Shown in pieces: positions 36,726 to 45,993 of a stretch of DNA of 64,000 bases (position 1 is its first letter; the number at the start of each line of letters is the position of its first letter). Below the pieces are notes generated by a model. That model was not told the DNA's origin and searched no databases. It worked only from the letters and a program-made list of their open reading frames with translations. The stretch comes from Tsuneonella suprasediminis (GTDB lineage: Bacteria > Pseudomonadota > Alphaproteobacteria > Sphingomonadales > Sphingomonadaceae): positions 248,001 to 312,000 of the forward strand of contig NZ_RAHJ01000014.1 of NCBI RefSeq assembly GCF_003605755.1, in the 5' to 3' direction. The translations under genes and the position numbers were made by a program.

Positions 36726-38321
36726 CTAACCGTTGCCGCCAATCCGGCGCAGCCTGATCGCCTGATAGGGTCGCTGCGGCAAGGCGATCGCGCCGGTCGA
36801 TGGCGCGTGAAGTTCGTACTCATTCCCGCGCGACAGTTCGATAACGCCGTCGACTTCGGTGACGGTCATGTTCCAGGTGTCGAGAATATCCGCCTTGTAT
36901 GAACCGGCGGCGCTGTCTTCGCGCGCGGGCAGGGCGACGGTCCATTCCGCCGGGCGCGTGTCACCGAAATAGACAAGGTAATATTCGCCTTCCTTGCCGG
37001 CGACATGATAATTCCACCACGGCTGGATCGGATCGATACCGGGGGCAGGCCCTTCTTCCATGATGCGTTTCAGAAACGCGAGGCGCGGCGCGCTCTCCCC
37101 TTGCAGGGTGCCGCCTTGCCCCAGCCACGAATGATCGGGGTTGCCACTGGCGGCGTATGTTTCGCTGTGGCCGACATACGTGCCGCCGATCAGGCCGTGC
37201 CAGAACCGTTCGACCATTTTTTCAGCCGACAGATTGCCCCACCGCTTGTCGATATCGCCTTCGTAAACCACTTCGTCGAAGATCACCGGTTTCAGCGCGA
37301 ACGCACGGTGGAGTTCGGCGCGGATGCTATCGTCCACTGCCGCGCCATTCTGGATGCTGGCATGAGTGATCCACGGCTTGCGATGGTCGTAATACCGGCG
37401 GATATTGTGGATCGATCGCAAACGGTCGTGCGGATCGGCATCGACAAGTGTGCGGAACAGATGGTCCCAATCCTCTTCCGATTTCGATTCGATCAGATCG
37501 AACTCGTTCGCCATCGACCACCAGACATTGCGAAATGCCCCGAAACGCGCGGCGACATAGCGGACATAGGCTTCGTCATCGCTGCGCGACATGTCGGAAT
37601 ATCCGCGCACGGGATCGTAAGGCTGGTAAAGAATGACATCGGCCTGAATGCCCAGATCGCCCAGCCGCCGGATCTTGTCTTCGAACCGCCGGAAATAGGC
37701 CGGATCGAAACGGGTCGCATCCCAGTCTTTTGGCCCTGCCCCCGTCCGCACGAACGGATCGGTGGCCACCGATGCGACATTGGGGAAAACCAGCATCCGC
37801 ATCTTGTTGAACGGCGCCCCGGCCAGCGTGGCCAGCGTTTGCCGACATTTTTCGGCCGATTGCAGCGCCCATGAATAGCTGGTCGTGCCGATCTGGCGGA
37901 AAGGGGTGCCATCGGCATGGACGAAGTGAAACCCGTCGTCGCTGACCACCACCGGGCCGTGATTGCCCGACTGCGGCGCAGTGGCGATGCACTCGCCAGT
38001 CAGCCCGGACAGAGACGGTGCGTTGCTGCGGCTGTTCCATCGCCACACGCCCGTTTCAGGCGGGCTGAAACGCACGCGATACACGCCGTCCCCATCATAG
38101 AAGCCCGGCACTTCGATTGTCCGGCCGGCGCCTTCGAAAACAATCGACAGCTGCGTATCGCGGAAGGGATTGCCCCCCGCCGGACCGTTCAGGGCAACTT
38201 CGTAAAAGCCCCACTGTTCGATTTCGCCCTGCCCGCGCACTTTCGCAAGCGCAGGCTGGACAAAGCCCACCGCCCCCAGCGCCACGGCATTGGTGAAAAC
38301 CGCTCTGCGACTGATGTTCAC
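36726..38321 (-). CDS. DUF5060-type glycoside hydrolase (TIM-barrel, Tat-exported)
   Basis: A 531-residue enzyme with a twin-arginine type signal (ISRRAVFTNAVALGAVGFVQPALA). An N-terminal beta-sandwich resembling DUF5060 follows (about 30-125, EQWGFYEVALNGPAGGNPFRDT, DGVYRVRFSPPETGVW). The (beta/alpha)8 domain has IGTTSYSWALQS, MRMLVFPNVASVATDPF, VWWSMANEFDLIES with the probable acid/base Glu, and KPVIFDEVVYEGDIDKRWG with the probable nucleophile Glu. A C-terminal sandwich ends the protein. Relatives act on pectic side chains, but the specificity of this one is unknown. The start is GTG behind AGGAGAGG. It is the last gene of the GH28, aldose dehydrogenase, DUF5060 operon. Confidence 0.8.
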   Translation of the reverse strand: MNISRRAVFTNAVALGAVGFVQPALAKVRGQGEIEQWGFYEVALNGPAGGNPFRDTQLSIVFEGAGRTIEVPGFYDGDGVYRVRFSPPETGVWRWNSRSNAPSLSGLTGECIATAPQSGNHGPVVVSDDGFHFVHADGTPFRQIGTTSYSWALQSAEKCRQTLATLAGAPFNKMRMLVFPNVASVATDPFVRTGAGPKDWDATRFDPAYFRRFEDKIRRLGDLGIQADVILYQPYDPVRGYSDMSRSDDEAYVRYVAARFGAFRNVWWSMANEFDLIESKSEEDWDHLFRTLVDADPHDRLRSIHNIRRYYDHRKPWITHASIQNGAAVDDSIRAELHRAFALKPVIFDEVVYEGDIDKRWGNLSAEKMVERFWHGLIGGTYVGHSETYAASGNPDHSWLGQGGTLQGESAPRLAFLKRIMEEGPAPGIDPIQPWWNYHVAGKEGEYYLVYFGDTRPAEWTVALPAREDSAAGSYKADILDTWNMTVTEVDGVIELSRGNEYELHAPSTGAIALPQRPYQAIRLRRIGGNG

Positions 38322-38355
38322 GATAATGCCTCTCCTCTTCCGCGATGCATGGGGT

Positions 38356-39351
38356 TCAGCCCGACCGCTGAAGTCCCCCTTGCAGCAAGCCCTGATTCGC
38401 GAGGTCTTCCCACAGCGCGTCGGGGATCGTGATGGCCATCAGATCGATCGCCGCATCGACCTGCCTGACCGACGCCATGCCCGGCACCACGGTTGACACC
38501 TGCGGATGCACCAGCGGAAATTGCACCGCCGCCGCGATCAGCGGGACACCGTGCGCTTCGCAGATATCCTCTATCCGGCCCACCCGTTCCACAATCGCCG
38601 GGGGTGCCGGTTCATAGTTGAAATTGGGCGGCGTTCCCCCGCCGCGAACCCCCTTGGCCAGAATGCCCGAGTTATACGGCCCGGCCACGACCAGCTTCAC
38701 CCCTTTTCGGGCGCATAGCGGCAGCAGGCTGTCTGACGCCTCCTGTTCCAGCAAGGTGTAACGCCCGGCCAGCATGATAATATCGATCTCGCCCGCGTGG
38801 ATCATCTCTTCGCAGACGGCGATTTCGTTCACACCGATGCCGATCTGCGAAACATCCCCGGCGTCGCGCAATTCGCGCATCGCCCGATAACCGCCTTCCA
38901 TGAATTCAGCGAACAGGCGCGGGTGATCGGCCCCGTGGGCAAACGCCCCGATATCATGAGCATAGAGGATATCGATCCGCGCGCGCTTCAGCCGCGTCAG
39001 GCTTTCCTCATACGATCGCATAACCGCGTCGTAGCTATAGTCGAAAACGCTTTCGAACGGCTCCGGCGACACGAACGCCTGTCGCAAGGAAGACAGATCG
39101 GCATCGGGCCGTGGATCGAGCCGCCGCCCAACCTTCGTGGACAGAATAGCGGTTCCTTCAGGATCCAGTTCCGCCAGCGCAGCGCCCAGCCGCTTTTCAC
39201 TCAGCCCGAACCCATAATGCGGCGCGGTATCGTAATAGCGAATACCCGCCTGCCATGCGCGGTGAACCACCGCGCGCGCATCCTCATCCGTCATCGGCCG
39301 GAAAAGGTTGCCGATCGATGCGGCGCCAAATCCCAGATCCTGCGGGCCCAT
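38356..39351 (-). CDS. Aldo/keto reductase, D-threo-aldose / L-fucose 1-dehydrogenase type
   Basis: A 331-residue aldo/keto reductase. Catalytic tetrad pieces are visible: YYDTAPHYGFGLSEKRLG (Asp and Tyr, about 39-47), LSTKVGRRL (Lys near 72) and DILYAHDIG (His near 130). The fold and length fit the subgroup containing D-threo-aldose 1-dehydrogenase and L-fucose dehydrogenase, which oxidise a sugar at C1 to the lactone. Its ATG shares one base with the stop of the GH28 gene (TGATG; an in-frame GTG three bases upstream is possible), so translation is coupled. It probably oxidises a deoxysugar liberated by the GH28, GH78 and related enzymes. Exact sugar (fucose, rhamnose, galactose epimers) is not decidable. 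Confidence 0.82.
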   Translation of the reverse strand: MGPQDLGFGAASIGNLFRPMTDEDARAVVHRAWQAGIRYYDTAPHYGFGLSEKRLGAALAELDPEGTAILSTKVGRRLDPRPDADLSSLRQAFVSPEPFESVFDYSYDAVMRSYEESLTRLKRARIDILYAHDIGAFAHGADHPRLFAEFMEGGYRAMRELRDAGDVSQIGIGVNEIAVCEEMIHAGEIDIIMLAGRYTLLEQEASDSLLPLCARKGVKLVVAGPYNSGILAKGVRGGGTPPNFNYEPAPPAIVERVGRIEDICEAHGVPLIAAAVQFPLVHPQVSTVVPGMASVRQVDAAIDLMAITIPDALWEDLANQGLLQGGLQRSG

Positions 39352-40979
39352 CACGCCAGCCTTTCCATATGTTCGACGGTAATGTTGCGGCTGTCCTTAC
39401 GCGACACCGCCTCTTTCCCTGCGGCGGACGAAAGAACATTCCTGATGATCGCGCCTTCGACATGGCGCAAGGCAACCGCCGGGCGCGCATCGTTGCTTTC
39501 GGTCGTAAAGCGACAGTCCTGCACGATCAGTCGCCGCGCATGGCGCGCCCAGACACCTTGCGCGGGCAATGTCTTGAGGTAGCTGACCTCAAGGCTCGTC
39601 TCGCGCCGGTATTCGGGTTCCCGCGCGGCATCTTCGGGTGTGCCTCCCCCTCGCGCGCTCATCGTGATCCCGGCGAAAGTCACGTCTTCGACCGGCGAAT
39701 CCGCGATGCCTTCGACTCCGCACGGATAGCGCGCATCCGCGCCCGATATCTGGCAATCTTCGAACCGGACCCGACGGATGCCCTGTATCGGGGAACCTTT
39801 GGGCGCACGCATACGCGCGCCGTGATGCACGAAAAGCGGGTGATTGACAGGATCGCGGATCGTGACACCGGACACAGTCACATCTTCCATGATGCCGCCA
39901 TCGACGATCCCCACCAGAATTCCCCGCGAATTGGTACAGATGCAATCGCTGATCTGTATATTGCGGAAGCCGCCGGTCGTTTCCGTGCCGAGCTTGATCC
40001 GCCCGAGAACGCCTATCCCGTCGGGCGAGCCATAGCCGGATTTGCGATACGTCCCGTCGAGCAGCGATCCCATCTGATATCCGCTGGTCTTGCAGCCGCG
40101 AATCTGGATATCCTCGCAGATAACGGCGCGACCCAGTGCATAGCTGCTTTTCAGCACGATGGCGTCGTCTTTCGGGGCGTTGACCGTGCAATTGGTGACG
40201 CGCACATCGCGGCAGCAGTCGATATCGATCCCGTCGCGGTCGGTATCCACCACGACGCCGTCGATCGCCATATTCGTGCAACCGTGGGCGATGATCCCGA
40301 AATGGCCGCCCTGCAGGATCGTGAAATCCTGCAATTGCACCCCGGTGCAGTTCATCAGGCCGATAGTCTTGTTGGCCCGCCCGACCTGATCCGCCTCATG
40401 CTTGTTACGCAGCATCAGTTCCCTGGGGCTGATGCCCAGCGCCTTTGCCGATTGCCAGCTATCGCGTTTCCACCAGTGGTCGCCGGGGCCGGCACGGTCC
40501 AGCCCCGCGCCATAGATCAGACCGCGCCCGACGATGGCGATATTGGTCGCGCCATCGGCATAGATCAGGCTGTTGTGCACATGGGTGATGCCGAAATCCT
40601 GAAACTGCTGCTCCAGATAGTTTTCCGGCGGGTCGTAGTTCTGGCCATATGCGCTGGGGTCCGCCGCCTCAATCACTGCCCCTTCGGACAGCGCGAGCGT
40701 GACATTGTCGAGCAAGCGGATCGAGAAACTGAGATATCGCCCCGGCGGAACGCTGACTACGCCGCCGCCCCTCTTCGCCGCCGCCGCGATGGCGGCATTG
40801 ATCGCGCCGCTGTCGATAACATAGCCATTACCACGCGCGCCGTGATTGCGAATATCCTCTACCACGCCGGTGGCCATCGCCCGGGCCGTTGCCGCGGGGC
40901 AGGCCGCGAGAGCCGCCATCAGGCCGATTGCAGATCGTCTATCGAGCGATAAGTCTGCGCTTGCGCCTTCTTTAAACAT
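39351..40979 (-). CDS. GH28 family pectin-degrading glycosidase (first of two paralogues)
   Basis: A 542-residue right-handed beta-helix enzyme with a Tat-like signal (LDRRSAIGLMAALAACPAATARA). The PbH1 repeats contain VVDTDRDGIDIDCCRDV, NCTVNAPKDDAIVLKSSYAL (the catalytic D-D) and GRIKLGTE (the RIK motif of GH28). The usual GHG catalytic His motif is not seen: the equivalent stretch reads KTSGYQMGSLLDG. Members hydrolyse polygalacturonan or rhamnogalacturonan, and the missing His hints at an altered subsite or exo specificity. Its ATG lies inside a GntR-type operator (40977-40992) without a clear ribosome site. The protein is close to the paralogue at 45990-47621. First gene of its operon. 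Confidence 0.87.
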   Translation of the reverse strand: MFKEGASADLSLDRRSAIGLMAALAACPAATARAMATGVVEDIRNHGARGNGYVIDSGAINAAIAAAAKRGGGVVSVPPGRYLSFSIRLLDNVTLALSEGAVIEAADPSAYGQNYDPPENYLEQQFQDFGITHVHNSLIYADGATNIAIVGRGLIYGAGLDRAGPGDHWWKRDSWQSAKALGISPRELMLRNKHEADQVGRANKTIGLMNCTGVQLQDFTILQGGHFGIIAHGCTNMAIDGVVVDTDRDGIDIDCCRDVRVTNCTVNAPKDDAIVLKSSYALGRAVICEDIQIRGCKTSGYQMGSLLDGTYRKSGYGSPDGIGVLGRIKLGTETTGGFRNIQISDCICTNSRGILVGIVDGGIMEDVTVSGVTIRDPVNHPLFVHHGARMRAPKGSPIQGIRRVRFEDCQISGADARYPCGVEGIADSPVEDVTFAGITMSARGGGTPEDAAREPEYRRETSLEVSYLKTLPAQGVWARHARRLIVQDCRFTTESNDARPAVALRHVEGAIIRNVLSSAAGKEAVSRKDSRNITVEHMERLA

Positions 40980-40992
40980 AAGACATCATATG
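40977..40992. promoter_or_regulatory. GntR-type operator, site 1 (GH28-1 / SDR divergent)
   Basis: CATAAGACATCATATG, matching the 16-bp consensus CATAATACATCWTATG at 15 positions. It lies between the divergent GH28 operon and the SDR / beta-helix operon, and its left end is the start codon region of GH28. One site can control both operons. Confidence 0.7.
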
Positions 40993-41063
40993 AATTCGCA
41001 TCTGGCATGTCTATGCTGAAGTTTAGCGAAGATACCGTACCACACCACTTGGGAGAGAACTGC

Positions 41064-41792
41064 ATGTCGCGTCTTGAAGGCAAGGTTGCCCTGATCACAG
41101 CTGCCGGACAGGGCATCGGCCGCGCCACCGCCGAAGCTTTCGTGCGCGAGGGCGCGCGCGTCATCGCAACCGATGTCCGCGCCGACGCGCTCGACGGACT
41201 GGAAGGGGCCGAATGCCGCCAGCTCGACGTCACCAACCCGGACGCCGTGAAGGCAATCGCAGCCGACCTCCCCGACATCAACGTGCTCTACAATTGCGCC
41301 GGCTACGTCCACGCCGGCACGATCCTCGACTGCGAGGAAGACGCGTGGGACTTCTCATACAACCTCAATGTCACCGCCCAATACCGCATGATCCGCGCGG
41401 TTCTGCCTAACATGCTCGCGCTTGGCGGCGGGTCGATCATCAACATGTCGTCCGTCTGCTCCAGCATCAAGGCGGTGAACAATCGCTTTGCCTATGGGGC
41501 CACGAAAGCGGCGGTGATCGGGCTGACCAAGTCGGTCGCGATCGATTATGTGACCAAAGGCATTCGCTGCAATGCGATCTGCCCCGGAACGGTCGAAACA
41601 CCGTCGCTGATCCAGCGCCTTCACGACACCGGCGATTTTGAGAAGGCCTATGCCGAATTCACTGCCCGACAGGCGATGGGCCGCTTTGGCCGGGTCGGGG
41701 AACTGGCTGCACTGGCGGTCTATCTCGCGTCGGATGAAAGCGCATTTACCACCGGCACGGTGAATGTCATCGACGGCGGCTGGGTCAACTGA
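41064..41792 (+). CDS. SDR dehydrogenase, 2-keto-3-deoxy-sugar-acid type
   Basis: A 242-residue classical short-chain dehydrogenase. Cofactor motif is LITAAGQGIGRATAEAF (TGxxxGxG variant, about 10-20), acid tail IATDVRADAL pointing to NAD, then NCAG, catalytic Ser in NMSSVCSSIKAV, YGATKAAVIGLTK (Tyr/Lys), and ICPGTVETPS. It resembles the DHRS6-like group that includes 2-keto-3-deoxy-L-fuconate and -rhamnonate 4-dehydrogenases. With the aldose dehydrogenase and the enolase-family dehydratase it would supply the third step of a non-phosphorylative deoxysugar pathway. Start chosen at ATG 41064 behind GGGAGAG. Followed after 35 bases by the beta-helix gene. Confidence 0.8.
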   Translation: MSRLEGKVALITAAGQGIGRATAEAFVREGARVIATDVRADALDGLEGAECRQLDVTNPDAVKAIAADLPDINVLYNCAGYVHAGTILDCEEDAWDFSYNLNVTAQYRMIRAVLPNMLALGGGSIINMSSVCSSIKAVNNRFAYGATKAAVIGLTKSVAIDYVTKGIRCNAICPGTVETPSLIQRLHDTGDFEKAYAEFTARQAMGRFGRVGELAALAVYLASDESAFTTGTVNVIDGGWVN

Positions 41793-41827
41793 CCTGCGCC
41801 GCAATATAATAACAAGGAGAGAACCCC

Positions 41828-43822
41828 ATGATCGGCAAGGCCGTTCGAACCATCCCATTCGCGGCGGGGCTGTTGTGTGCCACCTCTGCAATGGCACAAG
41901 TGACGATCCACCTTTCGCCCAAAGGTAATGACAGCAATCCCGGAACGGAAGCGAAGCCTGTAAAGTCGCTTGAGAAGGCGCAGGAACTGGTTCGTGCCAA
42001 AAATGCTTCCAACGATGTGACTGTGATCCTAGCGGATGGCACTTACCGGCTGACGAAGCCGCTGATCTTCCGCCAGGCGGATGGCGGACAGAAAGGTTAC
42101 TCCGTCGAGTGGCGCGCGGCAGATGGCGCGCATCCGACGATCACGTCCGGCATAACCGTCACCGGATTTCGCCCATATGACAAGGAACGCCACATTTATG
42201 TCGCGGATACACCCAAGGGGCTGGATACGCGGCAAATCTGGATCAACGGCACACGCGGCGAAAGCCCGTTTGTCGAGATCCCGCTGGAAGACCTGAAATT
42301 CAGCGCGACCGGTTTCGAAGTAACCAATCCGGAATATTCCTGGCTTGCCGACATCGCCCACCCCGACCGGGTAGAGGCGGAGGCGACCGGCATCTTTACC
42401 GACCGGTACTCCCCGGTGGAATCGATCGATGGCACGCGCTTCACTATGTCGCAGCCGGCGTGGGACAACAACACATGGGGCTATGACACGGCCAGCCAGC
42501 CCCTGTTTCCCGAAGAGTCGCGGTTCTTCCTTCGCGGGGCGTTGGAATTCATCGGCAAAGTGGGCCAATGGCACTCGCGCTGGCACCAGTGGGTAATCCA
42601 TCCCGACGAAGGCAAGCTGTATTTACGTACCGGCCAGGACGAAAACATCTCCGATCTCGATGTCGTCGTCCCCACGCTGGAAGTGCTTGTATCGATCAGC
42701 GGCACCCCCGATGCTCCGATTGAGAAGCTGTCCTTCCGCGGGCTGCGGTTCTCGCACACGTCGTGGCTCGGCCCGTCGCGCGACACCGGATACGCCAACC
42801 AGCAAAGCGGTGCCTACCTGAGCGATATCTCGCCGCTTCATCCCGACGATGCCTGGAAGAACTGCGGCTGGGGCTGTGTCGAATTCGAATCGATGCGCCT
42901 GAAATGGCACCAAATTCCGGGTGCGGTTCAGGTGTCGGCTGCACGCGACATCACGTTCGAAGGCAACACTTTCAGCCAGCTTGGACAAGTGGCGCTGGGC
43001 ATCGGCAATGAGCCGCTGGCCCACGAAACCGGGGTCGGGCTTGCAACATCGAATATTCGCGTTGCGCGCAATCGCTTTGCCGTGCTGGCAGGCGGCGCGA
43101 TTATGGCCGGAGGGGTGCGAACCGATGCCCACCACCCGTCTGACCCTGCGCTGATCAATCGCGACCTGCGGATCGAAGACAATGTGATCCATCTGGTCAG
43201 CCAGGATTACAAAGACAATGCCGCGATTCTCTCCACCTATTTCGACGGGGCGACAATCGCGCACAACGACATCAGCGGAGCGCCTTATGACGCGATCGCT
43301 ACCGGCTGGGGCTGGGGTTATAACGATGCAGGCGGCAACCCCAATTACGATAAGAACCAGAAGGGCTATGTCCATAACCCGCGCTTTCAAACATCCACCA
43401 CACTGCGTAACACCGTGGTCGAAGGCAATCGCATCCATGGCGTGAAACAATGGTATATGGATGGCGGTGCGATCTACAATCTGTCGGCCAATCCGAACGC
43501 GATTATCCGCCGCAATCACATTTTCGACATCAACGGCAAGATCGCGATCTACCTGGATGAAGGCAGCAAGCACTTCACGGTCACGGAGAATGTGGTCGAC
43601 ACCGACGGCGTGTGGCTGAACATCAATACCGCCGGGAAGATGTACGATCAGGGCATCTCCACCGACAATCGTGCGCTGGGCAACTGGCGCAATTCGCTGA
43701 AAACCGGCGGGCGCTGGCTGCCAGACGTCGGCAATGATGCGCGGGGCAACCATCTGGTGCCGGACTCGGACTGGCCCGCTGAAGCCTTGAAGGTGATTGA
43801 GGAAGCCGGCCCTCGAAACTGA
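41828..43822 (+). CDS. Secreted right-handed parallel beta-helix protein (GH141-like candidate)
   Basis: A 664-residue protein with a Sec signal (FAAGLLCATSAMAQ). It opens HLSPKGNDSNPGTEAKPVKSLEKAQELV and LADGTYRLTKPLIF, the standard entry into a parallel beta-helix, then has an inserted sandwich-like region (about 110-270, with SWLADIAHPDRVEAEATGIF). The long helix follows with PbH1 repeats (LSFRGLRFSHTSW, NTFSQLGQVALGIGNE, NVIHLVSQDYKDNAAILSTYFDG, NHIFDINGKIAIYLDEG). The layout is like GH141 and pectin-active beta-helix enzymes; no catalytic residue can be assigned from sequence alone. It is co-transcribed with the SDR and ends at a bidirectional terminator. Probably acts on a pectic side chain. 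Confidence 0.72.
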   Translation: MIGKAVRTIPFAAGLLCATSAMAQVTIHLSPKGNDSNPGTEAKPVKSLEKAQELVRAKNASNDVTVILADGTYRLTKPLIFRQADGGQKGYSVEWRAADGAHPTITSGITVTGFRPYDKERHIYVADTPKGLDTRQIWINGTRGESPFVEIPLEDLKFSATGFEVTNPEYSWLADIAHPDRVEAEATGIFTDRYSPVESIDGTRFTMSQPAWDNNTWGYDTASQPLFPEESRFFLRGALEFIGKVGQWHSRWHQWVIHPDEGKLYLRTGQDENISDLDVVVPTLEVLVSISGTPDAPIEKLSFRGLRFSHTSWLGPSRDTGYANQQSGAYLSDISPLHPDDAWKNCGWGCVEFESMRLKWHQIPGAVQVSAARDITFEGNTFSQLGQVALGIGNEPLAHETGVGLATSNIRVARNRFAVLAGGAIMAGGVRTDAHHPSDPALINRDLRIEDNVIHLVSQDYKDNAAILSTYFDGATIAHNDISGAPYDAIATGWGWGYNDAGGNPNYDKNQKGYVHNPRFQTSTTLRNTVVEGNRIHGVKQWYMDGGAIYNLSANPNAIIRRNHIFDINGKIAIYLDEGSKHFTVTENVVDTDGVWLNINTAGKMYDQGISTDNRALGNWRNSLKTGGRWLPDVGNDARGNHLVPDSDWPAEALKVIEEAGPRN

Positions 43823-43837
43823 CCGGCCTGCACATAC

Positions 43838-43874
43838 AAAAAGGGGCGCGTCCTTATCGGGCGCGCCCCTTTTT
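43838..43874. terminator. Bidirectional rho-independent terminator
   Basis: AAAAAGGGGCGCG (43838-43850) is the exact inverse of CGCGCCCCTTTTT (43862-43874), with an inner TCC/GGG extension and loop TTATC. T-runs occur on both strands. It lies between the convergent beta-helix and GH2 genes and should stop transcripts from both. Confidence 0.93.
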
Positions 43875-43902
43875 ATTGATAGCCGTTCGTATGGAAGGCG
43901 GC

Positions 43903-45993
43903 TCAGGGTCGCAGATCGTACCGCCAACCAACCTTGTCGGTCAGCAGCCTGCCATCCGGGGTGCGCGCGCGTGCCTCCACCAGATTGGCGCCATCTGCCA
44001 GTTCGACGGTCCATTTGGCCATGCGATCTTCCACATTCACGGAAGTCCATTCGCCACCGTTCAGGCGCACTTCGATCGCTGGCAGGTTGGAAAAAGCCAT
44101 CGCTTTAACCTGCCGGGTACGCTTCTGCGTGTCACGACTGCTGGCGATGTGCAGCATCGGTTTTTCGGCCCAGTTGGCCTGATACCAGTAATAGGCATCT
44201 TTGGGCGTGCGATCCTCTGTAATCAGACCCTTGTCGTTGATGGCAGGCCGATCCCCTTCGTTCCGCTTGAACGATGGAAAATCGATCGCGACCCAGACGA
44301 AGGTGGACCATAAGAACGGCCGCTTCTTCATCTCCAGCCAGTGCTTGATGTGGAAATCGGTCTGGTATTGTTCGGGATGCCAGTAACCATTCGATTCCGG
44401 GCGCTTCACAACCGGATCTTCCTGATGGCGGATCGAGCCGCCCGCACCGTACTCGCTCACACCGATCGGCCGGTTTGGCATCTTGGTATGGAGTTCGTCC
44501 GCCCAGGGGCCAATGTCTTCCGACTTGGTCCAGTACCAGCCGAAATACCGGTTGTAAGACACCGTATCGCTGTGCTGCGCGATGGGATCGTCATCGTCCA
44601 GACAGCAATGGGCATATGTAGTAGGGCGATATGGGTCCAGCGTATGCGCAGTCTTGTTCAGATCGGCCAGAAGACGGTTCGACGCGGCATCCGACACGCG
44701 GATTTCGTTCCCGATACCCCACAGCGCCACAGACGGATTGTTGGTGTGCTGCGCGATCAGTTCTTTCATTTGCTGGACGAGGTTTTCACGAAAGGCATCA
44801 GACTGGTCGTGATCGTCGATCAGTGGCACTTCGGTCAGAATCAGCATGCCCAGTTCGTCCGCCCGATCATACACGCGTGGGGGATGCTGCATATGCGCCA
44901 GACGGATACCGGTTGCGCCCATTTCATCGATCAGGCGCATATCCTCGTCGATCTCGCCATCGGTCACGATAGGCCCCCGGCCGAAACGCGTCGGCATCTG
45001 CATATTCACGCCATAAAGAGGATAGCGCTCGCCGTTGAGCAGAAAGGTGCCATCCGTTTTGACAGCAACCGTCCTGATGCCAAGCGGCACAGACTGGCTG
45101 TCGATAGCCGCATCCCCTTCGATGATCCGGCTGCGTATCCGGTAGAGATAAGGGTCTGCCCGGCCCCGCCATAGCTTCGGATTCGCTACGGTAAAGGAAG
45201 CGGGCATCGCGCGCTTCTCACCCGCGGCAAGCTGCACACCATCACGCTGAGTGGCCACCGCCACGCCAGCGGCATCGACGATCTGCGTTTCAAGCTCGAA
45301 CCGGGTCGGCTGGGAACGCGAATTCACCAGTTCCACGGTCGTGCCGATTCTTGCGGAGCCTTTACCGATCGACTCGGTCCACCCGCGGATCGCCGGGCCG
45401 GCATGGTTCATCCGGTCGAAATGCAGGTCGGGCACTTCAATCAGCCGAACCTCGCGATAGAGACCTCCGAACACATTGAAGTCACCGTTGAGAGGGGAAA
45501 TCTCAGGATTTTTGGAATTATCGACACGCACGGCAAGAATGTTCCGCCCTGCCTTCAGGTATTCCGTGACGTCAAAGCGGAATGCAGCATATCCTCCGCG
45601 GTGCATCCCGACCTTGCGCCCGTTCAGCCAGACATCGGCCTTTAACGTCGCCCCTCCAAAATGGAGGATCTGGCGTTTGCCAACTGTGGATGCATGATCG
45701 AACATCAGGCGATACCACGCAGGCCCGCGATAGTATTTTCCTTCGGGCTCCCCACGTGCCTTTGCCCCGCCAATCCCGGAATCCACGGCATTGTAGGTAT
45801 GCGGGACAGTAACGCTGGCCCAGCCGTCGTCATCATAAGTCTGGGCAGATGCGCCCGCAGGGTCGCCTTTGATGAATTGCCACCCGTCGTGAAGGGGCAC
45901 TCCTTCCGCGGCACTCACTGGCTGAGCAAGCGCGATGGTTGCGAGAATGGCCAGAGCAATCCTGCCAACGAGATTGGTAATCAGGTGCGTCAT
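43903..45993 (-). CDS. GH2 family glycosidase (beta-galactosidase / beta-glucuronidase group)
   Basis: A 696-residue secreted GH2 enzyme with a Sec signal (ALAILATIALAQPVSAAEG). Domain order is sugar-binding N-domain (about 30-185, TVPHTYNAVDSG, YYRGPAWYRLMF, GGATLKADVWLNGRKVGMHRGGYAAFRFDVT), immunoglobulin-like domain (to about 290), then TIM barrel: YGVNMQ, ATGIRLAHMQHP, ALWGIGNEIRVSD with acid/base Glu and PIGVSEYGAGGSI with the nucleophile Glu. A C-terminal domain with RQVKAMAFSNLPAIEVRLNG follows (DUF4982-like). Substrate is likely a beta-galactoside or beta-uronide of pectin. Its ATG overlaps the GH28-2 stop (ATGA), so the two are translationally coupled. Confidence 0.9.
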   Translation of the reverse strand: MTHLITNLVGRIALAILATIALAQPVSAAEGVPLHDGWQFIKGDPAGASAQTYDDDGWASVTVPHTYNAVDSGIGGAKARGEPEGKYYRGPAWYRLMFDHASTVGKRQILHFGGATLKADVWLNGRKVGMHRGGYAAFRFDVTEYLKAGRNILAVRVDNSKNPEISPLNGDFNVFGGLYREVRLIEVPDLHFDRMNHAGPAIRGWTESIGKGSARIGTTVELVNSRSQPTRFELETQIVDAAGVAVATQRDGVQLAAGEKRAMPASFTVANPKLWRGRADPYLYRIRSRIIEGDAAIDSQSVPLGIRTVAVKTDGTFLLNGERYPLYGVNMQMPTRFGRGPIVTDGEIDEDMRLIDEMGATGIRLAHMQHPPRVYDRADELGMLILTEVPLIDDHDQSDAFRENLVQQMKELIAQHTNNPSVALWGIGNEIRVSDAASNRLLADLNKTAHTLDPYRPTTYAHCCLDDDDPIAQHSDTVSYNRYFGWYWTKSEDIGPWADELHTKMPNRPIGVSEYGAGGSIRHQEDPVVKRPESNGYWHPEQYQTDFHIKHWLEMKKRPFLWSTFVWVAIDFPSFKRNEGDRPAINDKGLITEDRTPKDAYYWYQANWAEKPMLHIASSRDTQKRTRQVKAMAFSNLPAIEVRLNGGEWTSVNVEDRMAKWTVELADGANLVEARARTPDGRLLTDKVGWRYDLRP

